From assembly GCA_009731375.1 (NCBI GenBank), contig BJOX01000181.1:565479-600304 (forward strand): a DNA stretch of 34,826 nt, given 5' to 3'. A program made the translations under genes and the position numbers. The notes under the pieces are model-generated. The model did no database searches. It was not told the origin of the DNA and worked only from the letters and a program-made list of their open reading frames with translations. Numbering within the stretch: position 1 is the stretch's first letter; every line of letters starts with the position of its first letter. Shown here one piece after another: positions 1-34,826 of this stretch. This DNA comes from Paulinella micropora. Taxonomy: Eukaryota > Cercozoa > Imbricatea > Euglyphida.

Positions 1-231
1 AGCTTACGGTGCTCAAAACACTTGGACTAACGGCTTCCTTTTCTTTCTCTTCTTCCTTATCCTCCCACTCTCCATTCCTAGATTGCCTTTTTCTTCAACG
101 TCCTTCCTCCTCTTCTTTTTCCAGAACACAGTCTACCCGTGATTCCCATCCCGGACACATGCACAGTACACAAATTATTGTTTGATGTGAAACTGCGTTC
201 CTTTGCAAAGACTACATTCCTTTGCGACATC

Positions 232-236
<5 letters not shown>
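1..236 (+). repeat. Dispersed repeat family B, plus copy cut by the window edge
   Basis: Nearly identical to 27786-28022. Pyrimidine-rich first half, then gtctacccgtgattcccatc, ending in catctcatc and passing directly into (TATC)n. Short frames across it are not conserved with the minus copy. Confidence 0.9.
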
Positions 237-17549
<17,313 letters not shown>

Positions 17550-17607
17550 GCGTATGAGCTTTTGCATGAGCTCTTATAATACTATATTATAGTATATAAC
17601 AATTAAC

Positions 17608-18273
17608 TTTTTACGCAAGCACTGTTTTAATAGAATATTTGCCACTAGTGGGACTTCTGCAGAAGATAAAATGGAAGAGGTATATCAAGAGATACAAAAA
17701 GAGAAAACATGGTGTAAAACAAAAAATTGAAAAAGAAATAATAAAAAATTTAAAATAAATAGATAAATAAATAGATAAATAAATAAATAAATAAATAAAC
17801 AAACAAATAAATAAATAAATAAATAAATAAGTATTAAAAATTTTAAAAAGTAGCAAGTATTCTATATATTAATACAAAAACAGTTTTTGCGTTTTAAAAA
17901 AAAAAAAAAAAAAAAGCAGTCACAGTTTTAATAAGGTTATTGCCGTTTTTGAAGCTATTGACTCCCGGAGTTATTTTTTCCATGGAACGACTTCCCGGAG
18001 TTCTTTTCAACCGGCTTTTCCACTGAAAGACTTTTAATAATTGAAGAACCAGTGACGCTTGGGCTTGAAGTCACGGTTCGTTGAGCTGGAAAAAAAGCAT
18101 GTAACGGTAGGCGAACATAAATAAAAACAGAAGTGAACAAACTCCGAGAGAAAACTGAGAGGACTATTATTAATAATACATTCCATTCTATCTCTTCTGC
18201 TTCCCACTCAGATTCTACTACAGGTGGCAAGTAGTAGAGTCTATTTTATCAAAACAGTGTTTGCGTAAAAAAA
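17608..18273. mobile_element. Terminal-inverted-repeat elements (MITE-like), probably two adjacent units
   Basis: The left end (TTTTTACGCAAGCACTG, 17608 on) matches the inverted right end (18242-18272) with about three mismatches in 30 bp. Internally a second right-like end (aaacagtttttgcg, about 17877) and a second left-like end (cagttttaataaggttattg, about 17926) flank an A20 run, suggesting two similar elements side by side. A 91-codon minus frame (17955-18230) with a hydrophobic stretch lies in the second; I do not recognise it. Confidence 0.6.
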
Positions 18274-19017
18274 TACAGGAGAAAGTAGGGGAGGTGTTAG
18301 CCTCCGACTATTTTATATAATTAATATTAATTAAATACAAGTCTAACCTGGAACAACTGCAACACACACTGTCTGCAGTATTAATAAGTAAGTTTTAACA
18401 AAGAAGCGCGCCACCGCAGGGCGCCAAGTAGACTAAGATGACTGGCCGGATCTAAGTAATGGCTACTGACACTGTTACTCCGATACGGCCGGCCGGGTCA
18501 CTGGCAACTATTAATAACTATTAATATTAAGATTATCTAATAAGTTTCAACACTTCCCCTGGCCATCAACAAAGTAAGTTAGTAAAATTACTGCAGGTCA
18601 TTATAATATGTTACGACCACTATGTTACTATTTGTGAAACATATTGAATATGAAAACACAAACTCAAAACATACTATACTAAACTACCTGGCATTACCCT
18701 CACGCTCTCAGCTCGGAGAAGTAATGTCAGAGTTGACTACCTATCGGACTAGTCTGTGGCAAGTATGTAATAATTAGACTGCATACAGGGCCGCGACCCC
18801 CAGACTCGTGACTAGACAAGCTTATCTGACGAGAAGTAGATTAAACACCTCACCCCCTAGTCTACTCAACCTCACAGACGAGTACTAACAAGTAATGATA
18901 TGTATGTAATAAAGACACATAATACATAACACTATATACATATATTAATATATCATGTAGACAGATATGTTAACACATGTATATGATAATATATAAGTAT
19001 ATGCCGATTTCGCGCTC
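18274..19017. other. AT-rich intergenic sequence, nothing recognised
   Basis: No coding frame of note. Several attaatatt-type palindromes, and TA-rich sequence at 18890-19005. Confidence 0.6.
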
Positions 19018-20289
19018 ACATCGTGGCACATTTTGATGCTCTTCTTCACCCTCACCTCTCTTCGTCTGTCTATACACACTTCAAGTCCTCGTCAAATGTG
19101 TGACTCCACGCTTGGGCTATCTTTCTCGTGTTGTCCCACCTAAACTACTTGCCCATCTCTTGTTCTCTTTGACTCCGTGGTGCGAAACTGCTTCACTACA
19201 TGCTTTCACCTCCCACACTTCACCTCCCTATCTACCTTGGTACAAGACGCACTTACCTTGCCAGGTCGATATGGTACGTGTTGTCTAGGAAGTACCGAAG
19301 CCGTGTCTCCAGCAGCGTATCTCTCTTCTTTCCTACAAGCTATTGATATAGCTGCCTAGAAGGTAGAGACCCGCGCGAGCAAGTCAACCTAGAGGATACG
19401 GCGGCCGAGACCTATGATGGCATTCCCACCATACTGCAAGTTCCCTAATGCTTCGGGGGGTTCCTACAGAGCTCATTGAGGAAATGATGACTCCTAACAA
19501 TCCAAAACCCCGCCACCTCTAGAGAATTCTTTCCAGACACAGTCGGACCGTCTGGAGACGACCAGGACACTAGCAGAAACTGCTGGCCACTCCTTCTTTC
19601 TGCCCGCCAAGTGGGTGCCCGCTCACTCCCCTTCTCAATCCTGCCCACTATCCCCGAGCTCACTCTCTCTGATGCTGAGTTTAGAGCTGCAATCCTTGCT
19701 CGTATCCCGGGTCTTGTGTGCCTGGACGTCCCTGAATATGTCATTCTGTGCCACACGTGCAACTCCAGGCTGACACGTGAAACCTATGCTCATCATGCCA
19801 TCGCACGTTCATGTCATGCGGCTGCTGGTGCAGTCATCAGACGACATAACGCCTATGTTCAGATGCTTGCGCGATTTCTCCGTCGATGTGGAGCGTAGGT
19901 GGAGATCGAACCACCCAACCTCCTCCGTGTCTGGTGGCCGAGTCGAAACTGTCCCCCTACCGCGCTCATCGATGTTTCCTTCGCCACCCACTGCTGAGTC
20001 GGTTGTCCGTACTGCTGCTACAGTACCACTTGCTGCAGCCACAGCAAGAGAGCACGTCAAGAGAAGACGATACGGTGAGATGGCCAATGAGCTCGGCGTC
20101 TCATTTGTTCCCTTTGTGATCTCCCGCACCCGAGCCCATCAGCAGATCGATGGGAGCTTCCTTGAATCAGGCAGAGGTCTCACACAGTATTTCCGGAGCA
20201 CCTCCTCCGTTATCACTGCTCAAGGGAACGCTAGGATTCTAGATCATGCGCGTCAAGAGATGTGGGACACGTTTGAACCCATGGACTAA
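19018..20289 (+). pseudogene. Decayed retroelement protein: end of reverse transcriptase plus C-terminal zinc-binding and nuclease-like region
   Basis: Frames shift between fragments: RLGYLSRVVPPKLLAHLLFS, then YGTCCLGSTEAVSPAAYLSS, then LTLSDAEFRAAILARIPGLV, CHTCNSRLTRETYAHH with AIARSCH, then EPPNLL, ALIDVSFATH, and finally AREHVKRRRYGEMANELGVS with FVPFVIS. This order (thumb-like segment with PAAY, Cys/His knuckle, IDVS then AR..K.+Y) is what I associate with C-termini of retroelement polymerases carrying a restriction-like endonuclease. At least three frameshifts and stops make it a relic. The 5' part of the element is missing. Confidence 0.6.
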
Positions 20290-21066
20290 TTCAGCTTTCT
20301 CGCCTCTTCCTCATCTGCGGACCTTATCTCACCGCAACCTGACGTCTTCTGTGGCCCAGCTAGTGTTCTTGGGTGATCTTTTTCTCGCAGCCTTCCCTTT
20401 TCTTGAGTCAGTTGGTAGGGCCTACCATTCCCTACCAGTTTCTCATCTCTTTTTGCGTCGGCTTCACAGCTCTAGGTGCACAAGGTGAGCCCATGGCCAT
20501 TTGCAGGATACCTTGGTGGTCATGGGGCTTTTGCCACTTGTATGAATGAATGCTAGGACGTGACTCCTCGCCTTTCTCAGACTTTGAAGGTGTCTATACA
20601 GCTCTTCCTTTCGGCCTCCAGCGCTTGTGACTGATTGCTGGTGTTTGCTAGCCCTACTACATGACTATAGTTCTCACGTGAACTTCTAACTTGTTGCTCG
20701 GACTGTTCTCTCATTGGCCACGGCGAGTTTCTCCTCCCCCTTCATCTCCCCTCTTTCATCCTCTTCTTACTTATCTGCAGGCTTAGACTAGTTCTGTTTC
20801 TATGGTTCTAGCTTGCTGCCTTCGCTGACTTTCCTCTTCTCCCTCTCGTTGTTGTTCTACTATAGTTCATGCTCTTTTGCTCTTTTCCTTCCTTCTCTAT
20901 TGTTTTGATTCTGAGCTCTAGAGTTCCATTGTACAACGAGCATGCTCTGGCGTCCCGATGGCTGGGGATGACAAGACATTAATATAGTCTTGGAGTGGCA
21001 GTTATTATTCAAGGCCGTTAGCCACACACCATCTTGCCATTGGTTTAATTTTCTATAATGAAATTG

Positions 21067-21097
<31 letters not shown>

Positions 21098-21175
21098 GAT
21101 CTATTAACAACAGATCTACCAACAACAACAACAACAACAACAACAATAATAATAATAATGATAATAATAATAATA
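20290..21175 (+). mobile_element. 3' untranslated region and (CAA)n tail of the retroelement
   Basis: Pyrimidine-rich sequence, then gagctctaga, gagcatgctctgg, ggctggggatga and ggccgttagccacac, ending in (CAA)n (21066-21144) and (AAT)n. The same 3' end recurs, truncated, at about 21835-22078 and in shorter form near 21610 and 21750. Confidence 0.65.
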
Positions 21176-21299
21176 GTGCTTCTCTGTCAATGGCTGATGC
21201 AAATCTGCACATGCGCCTCCATCGTCTCACCCGTGAGGGGAGCACGAAGAATTGACGATAGGCTCTAATGACACCCCCGCAAGGGCAGTTCCAACACTT

Positions 21300-21369
21300 C
21301 CAGACGGACCGGTATGTTCAATGAAAATACTGGTCCAGACGGAGCGGTATGTTCAATGAAAATACTGGT
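21300..21369 (+). repeat. 35-bp perfect-period tandem duplication
   Basis: Two 35-bp units, differing at one base (ccggt/gcggt), each ending aatactggt. It abuts the tRNA-like sequence. Confidence 0.9.
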
Positions 21370-21440
21370 GGCACCGACGGGAATCGAACTGGCGACAGGG
21401 CCCAGATGGTAGAACTTGACCACTGGGCTATCACGGTGTC
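21370..21440 (-). ncRNA. tRNA-like sequence (possible SINE head or decayed tRNA)
   Basis: Read on the minus strand: 7-bp acceptor pairing GACACCG/CGGTGCC with one mismatch, an A-box-like TAGCCCAGTGGTCAAG and a B-box-like AGTTCGATTCC at tRNA spacing. The T stem pairs poorly and I cannot assign an anticodon. A degenerate tRNA-derived promoter fits better than a working tRNA. Confidence 0.5.
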
Positions 21441-21441
21441 C

Positions 21442-21488
<47 letters not shown>

Positions 21489-21543
21489 TAATAATAATAA
21501 TAATAATAAATAATAATAATAATAATAATAATAAAATTGAAAT

Positions 21544-21610
<67 letters not shown>

Positions 21611-21681
21611 CTTAGCCACGCACTATCATGCCATTGATTTAGTTACTTTAATCAAATTGAACAACAACAACAACAACAACA

Positions 21682-21714
<33 letters not shown>

Positions 21715-21830
21715 ATTTTACAACAACAACAACAACAACAAAAACAACGAAGCCACACACCATCTTGCACTTTAAATACTTTGTTTAAGTTTTATTATTA
21801 TTAAATACAACAACAACAACAACTCTCTTC
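21442..21830 (+). repeat. (AAT)n and (CAA)n tracts with two short retroelement 3' ends
   Basis: (AAT)n at 21442-21537, (CAA)n at 21545-21610, then a 50-bp 3' end (ttagccacgcactatcatg), more (CAA)n and (TTA)n, and another (agccacacaccatcttgc) at 21752. These look like severely 5'-truncated insertions landing in earlier tails. Confidence 0.7.
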
Positions 21831-22111
21831 ACTGTCTTTCCTCATCTTCCTCTTTTGTTTTTGTTCTACTCAGCGCATGCTCTTCTGCTCTTTTTCCTCT
21901 TTCCTTATTTCTTGTTTCTGAGCTCTAGAATCATATAGTACAGTGAGCATGCTCTGGCCGAGTCGGCTGGGGATGATTAGACATTATCACTTGTTTAAGT
22001 GAGTCTTAAGTGGCACTCAAAGGCCGTTAGCCACATCATCATGTCATTTATTTAGTTACTTTACTTAAATTGAACAGCAACAGCAACAACATTACTAACA
22101 CCACCACCGCC

Positions 22112-22143
<32 letters not shown>

Positions 22144-22155
22144 CAACAACAAAAA
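21831..22155 (+). mobile_element. Truncated retroelement 3' end with (CAA)n/(CCA)n tail
   Basis: It matches 20835-21075: ttctgagctctaga, gagcatgctctgg, ggctggggatga and ggccgttagccaca, then caacagcaacaac and (CCA)n. Confidence 0.7.
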
Positions 22156-22203
22156 GTGGCCGGGCCGGCGACAAGGTGCTCAAGAGGCGGAGAAAAGGAA
22201 AAG

Positions 22204-22205
<2 letters not shown>

Positions 22206-22300
<95 letters not shown>

Positions 22301-22318
22301 NNNNNNNNNNAGAAAAAA
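22206..22318 (+). repeat. Long poly-A run with a 10-N gap
   Basis: About 95 A residues before the gap at 22301-22310. Length is probably unreliable. A short G/C-rich piece (ggccgggccggcgac) precedes it. Confidence 0.9.
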
Positions 22319-22740
22319 AAGAAAAGAAAAGAAAAAAAAAGACAAAATACAGTTGTGTTGAAAGTCTTTTAATGGTTGAAGTAAGGGCAGTTGCCTTTTC
22401 ACAAAGACAAGGTTACGAAGGCGCAGGTAAGTACCGGTGAATGAAGAGTAGAAAACGTTCCCGTTCCAGTAAACTCGTGCAACGTGAAGGGCTGGATCTT
22501 ACTGAGTCAATTTTCGACGCAAATACGTGTCCCTGGTTTAAGACATTAAAGAAAAATGCTGAGCACGTGGAATGATAACTCGTCACGGCGCCACCTTGTT
22601 AGCCCCTCAGCATGCTTCGAGTATCGGGAAAGAGCAACCAAGCTTGATCTCATCTGTTGCTCTCTGAGTGTATTGCTATCACAGTGCTGAAGCGGGCCCG
22701 TTCGTTTTCACACGCTCGGGACAAAAGAAAGACTTTCAAT
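22319..22740. other. Intergenic, nothing recognised
   Basis: Mixed-composition sequence without a convincing frame or repeat. Confidence 0.6.
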
Positions 22741-22852
22741 TGAATCGGAACTGGTCCAAGCCGATCTTGGAGAGCTTGTAGACGCAGTCGTCGAGCCGAT
22801 AGCCACCGTCGATCGCGGCCTGGATCGCCTCTTTGGTCTGGCCAGTCTACAA
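22741..22852 (-). pseudogene. Possible aldo-keto reductase exon fragment
   Basis: On the minus strand, after an acceptor-like ttgtag, the frame reads TGQTKEAIQAAIDGGYRLDD followed by CVYKLSKIG, then a stop. This resembles the N-terminal aldo-keto reductase pattern (V..A...AID.GYR.ID.A). The usual Ile before the Asp is Asp here and no further family motif follows. No partner exon was found, so it is a fragment or a chance match. Confidence 0.4.
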
Positions 22853-22914
22853 GCCACAGCGCTGATTGAACCAGCTTGTGATCACATGCGGAGAGAAACG
22901 AATCAGTGTTCTTG

Positions 22915-23187
22915 CTTCTTTCTTTCTTTCTTCATTTCTTCCTCTCTTCCTTAATTTCTTTATCTCTTTCTTTCTTTCTTCTTTCTCTTTATTTTTCTTT
23001 TTCTTTTTCTCTTTCTTTCTTTCTGTACGTACGTATGTATGTATGTATGTATGTATGCATGCATGTATGTATGCATGTATGTTATGTATGTACGTACGTA
23101 CGTACCGTATGTATGTATGCATGTATGTATGTATGTAATGTTATGTTATGTTATAAATGTATGTATGTATGCATGCATGTATGCATG

Positions 23188-23218
<31 letters not shown>

Positions 23219-23640
23219 TGTATGTATGCATGTATGTATGTATGTATGTATGTATGTATGTATGTAGGTACGTACGTACGTATGTATGTATGTACATATG
23301 TATGTATGTATGCATGCATGTATGTATTCTCATTTGTATGTATGTTGTATGTATGCATGTATGTACGTATGCATGTATGTATGTATATATGTATGTATGT
23401 ATGTACGTATGTATGTATGCATGCATGTATGCATGTATGTATGTATGTATGTATGCATGCATGCATGAATGCATGCGTGCATGCATGTATGTATGTACAT
23501 ATGTATGTATGTATGTATGTACGTATGTGCGTATGTATGTATGTATGTATGTATGTATGTGTGTGTGTATGTCTGTCTGTCTGTATGTCTGTCTGTCTGT
23601 ATGTCGGTATATATTTATGTATGTATCCATTTCTGTTGGT
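22915..23640 (+). repeat. (TTTC)n then long (TATG)n tract
   Basis: (TTTC)n-like sequence at 22915-23022, then mixed TATG, TACG and TGCA units to 23640. Confidence 0.93.
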
Positions 23641-23649
23641 TTCTAACTT

Positions 23650-24030
23650 ATGAATATGCCCTACAAGGAATGTAGGTTCACACATAAGGTTCAGTGGGAC
23701 CTTTGCTACAATTTCGTCGATATTTGCAAAGAGTGTTCGGTAGTTGGCTTCGTCACAGTACTGTGCAATCGAACTGAGGATATCGAAGTGAAAGTGCATC
23801 TTTCACCTGAGAAACAAATACAACGCAACGACAAGGACAACAACAACAGCAGCAACAACAGAAACAGGAGCAGCAGCAGCAGCAAGCAACAACAACAACA
23901 ACAAAAGCGTAGGAGAACAAAAAAAGAAAAGACAATGCCAAGAAAGAACAAAGAAAAGACAGAAAATATCGACAGAAAAGAAAGTCAAACTTCTGAAAAA
24001 TTCATTTTTTTCGAACAACAAAAGATCTAA
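23650..24030 (+). CDS. Hypothetical low-complexity ORF, uncertain
   Basis: 126 codons. The first about 50 residues are unbiased and Cys-containing (CKECSVVGFVTVLCNRTE). The rest is Asn, Ser, Gln and Lys runs (RNRSSSSSKQQQQQQKRRR). The minus strand of 23650-23799 is also open (DILSSIAQYCDEANYRTLFA), so the strand is unclear. No family recognised. Confidence 0.22.
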   Translation: MNMPYKECRFTHKVQWDLCYNFVDICKECSVVGFVTVLCNRTEDIEVKVHLSPEKQIQRNDKDNNNSSNNRNRSSSSSKQQQQQQKRRRTKKEKTMPRKNKEKTENIDRKESQTSEKFIFFEQQKI

Positions 24031-24645
24031 AAAGATTCTATATTTTCTTCAGTGATATTTTCATTTGATTTCAAATATCATGGATATGTAACCCATGTAC
24101 AGTAGTACTACCATAGCTTACCATCTATCATGCACAACAACGTGCCAAGCAACAAAACTCCTAAAAAGCCTCCTCCTCCTGTGTTGCAACAATATACGAC
24201 GAAACTGCTATATCTGTCGTAAATCTTTAGCTATCGTTTGATAGCAGGTTTTGAATACTTTCTGTGTGCATGCCAGTGATGGCAAATTTTCATGTGTCAT
24301 AGAACAAACCAACAGCACATCCCATATCTAAAAGGAAGAAAGGCAATATTTGGTGTAATTTGAAGGCCATCCCCCCAGTGGCTTCATTTCTCTGGAAAGA
24401 TGCCACCACATTCGTTACTTTTAGTTTAGGATTTTGGACCAGGCTTAGTACAGTAAAGATTTTTGTTTAGTTTGAAGTAAGTCATCCCAGTAGCCTGCTT
24501 CTGGTTTGTCTTTAGGAGTATAGTTTTCCGTAAAGGGAGCTGCTTTCCTATTAAACTACCTTACCTTACCTTACTTGTGGGCGTCAAAAGTTTATTGAGT
24601 GGATGCTGTCCGATGCTGTGGCGACAAATGCTGTTCACTCACCTG
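24031..24645. other. Intergenic, nothing recognised
   Basis: Non-repetitive AT-leaning sequence without a persuasive frame. It ends with (TTACC)n at 24560-24577 and a short unique piece before (TATG)n. Confidence 0.55.
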
Positions 24646-24654
24646 TTGTATGTA

Positions 24655-24749
24655 TGTATGTTTTATGTATGTTTGTACATACACGCATACATTTATGTAT
24701 GTTTGTACAAGTACATACATACAAGTACATACATGCATACATGCATGCA

Positions 24750-24780
<31 letters not shown>

Positions 24781-25022
24781 GTATGACATACATACATACA
24801 TATGTACATACATACATACATTACATACACGCATACATACTTGGTAGGTCTTTTGGAAACAGAAAACCCTCTACGCACCTCATACATACATACACACATA
24901 CATACATACATACATACATACATACATACATACTACATACATACATATGTACATACATACATACATACATATGTACATACATACACATACATACATACAC
25001 ATACATACACATACATACATAC

Positions 25023-25056
<34 letters not shown>

Positions 25057-25250
25057 TCATACATACATACATACATACATAGATACATACATATGTACAT
25101 ACATACATATGTACATACATACATACATACATACATACATACATACATACATACATACGTACGTACGTACGTACGTACCGGTACGGTACGGTATGGTACG
25201 GTACGGTACGGTACGGTATGGTATGGTACGGTACGGTACGGTACGTAACG
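24655..25250 (+). repeat. Segmental copy of 30930-31345
   Basis: It contains tttatgtatgtttgtacata, (CATA)n, the exon-4 ghost at 24848, more (CATA)n, (CGTA)n and then (GGTAC)n at 25168-25245. The same order occurs at 30930-31345. Confidence 0.82.
24848..24881 (+). pseudogene. Distant ghost of gene 2 exon 4, upstream of the gene start
   Basis: After ggtag it encodes LLETENPLRTS, matching exon 4 (31410) from 6.5 kb away and 460 bp upstream of the gene 2 ATG. Both flanks also match 30930-31345 (the tatttatgtatgtttgtac segment before, (GGTAC)n after), so it arrived in a larger copied segment. Confidence 0.85.
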
Positions 25251-25308
25251 TGTGCTTTTGTGTTGTTTAAGCTGTCGACAATCCTAACTTCGCACAACTG
25301 CTGTTACC

Positions 25309-34535
<9,227 letters not shown>

Positions 34536-34540
34536 GTCTT

Positions 34541-34826
34541 CTACCTACCTACCTACCTACCTACCTACCTACCTACCTGCCTACCTGCCTACCTACCTAC
34601 CTACCTAACCTACCCACCTGCCAAGTTCTTCAGCCCCGGTCCTCTACCTACCTACCTACCTACCTACTTACCCACCTACCTACCTACCTACCTACTTACC
34701 TACCTACCTACCTACCTACCTACCTACCTAACCTACCTACCTACCTACCTACCTACCTACCTACCTACCTACCTAACCTACCTACCTAACCTACCTACCT
34801 AACCTACCTACCTACCTACCTACCTA
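34541..34826 (+). repeat. (TACC)n to the window end
   Basis: TACC units with AACC interruptions, broken once by the exon-8 ghost. Confidence 0.95.
34622..34638 (+). pseudogene. Ghost of gene 2 exon 8 (3' part with donor)
   Basis: It is a short copy encoding KFFSP with the same phase-1 donor and following sequence (gtcctctacc against gtcttctacc). It is downstream and 5'-truncated relative to exon 8, within (TACC)n. Confidence 0.78.

Noticed and set aside
22156-22440. Lys-rich frame over the poly-A run
   Set aside because: It is produced by homopolymer A and crosses an assembly gap.

Overview
This is nuclear DNA of a eukaryote, most likely a protist or alga. Two genes carry many short exons joined by canonical GT-AG introns, and the introns consist almost wholly of simple repeats: (TATC)n, (TATG)n, (GT)n, (CT)n, (GA)n, (TTAC)n and (TACC)n. 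The species cannot be fixed from sequence alone. An N-myristoylation motif directly in front of tandem cyclic-nucleotide-binding domains would suit an alveolate-type cGMP-dependent kinase, but this is weak evidence. Most long open frames in the window are translated microsatellites, not genes.

Gene 1 (+, 393-17549, 5' end outside the window) is a Y-family translesion DNA polymerase, best matched to DNA polymerase iota. Fifteen exons join in one frame (2199 nt, exactly 733 codons with the stop). They run from just after the catalytic palm motif through fingers/palm, thumb and little finger to a Ser/Asn-rich tail, a ubiquitin-binding motif (UBM) and a C-terminal PCNA-binding (PIP-like) box. Gene 2 (+, 25309 to beyond the right end) begins MGQSPSS, a myristoylation signal, and encodes one cyclic-nucleotide-binding domain and the start of a second in eight exons.

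Between the genes (17550-25308) lie paired terminal-inverted-repeat elements, a decayed retroelement with the C-terminal part of a reverse-transcriptase protein and several stacked 3' ends with (CAA)n tails, a tRNA-like sequence, a possible aldo-keto reductase exon fragment on the minus strand, and unremarkable AT-rich DNA. POLI intron 9 (8247-14058) and gene-2 intron 1 (25414-29180) hold dispersed repeat families (called A, B/D, C and E here). Intron 9 also holds a GC-rich block with many perfect stems (about 9745-10545) that I cannot identify.

The most striking observation is systematic. Nearly every exon of both genes is flanked by partial, decayed copies of itself ('exon ghosts') separated by microsatellites. 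Partial ghosts upstream of the intact exon keep the splice acceptor and 5' part. Partial ghosts downstream keep the 3' part and usually the donor. This is the expected footprint of recurrent local tandem duplication with one breakpoint inside an exon, filtered by selection for one intact copy. The microsatellites also echo the splice sites: G/T-rich (TATG)n and (GT)n often follow donors, and pyrimidine-rich (TATC)n, (CT)n and (TTAC)n usually precede acceptors.
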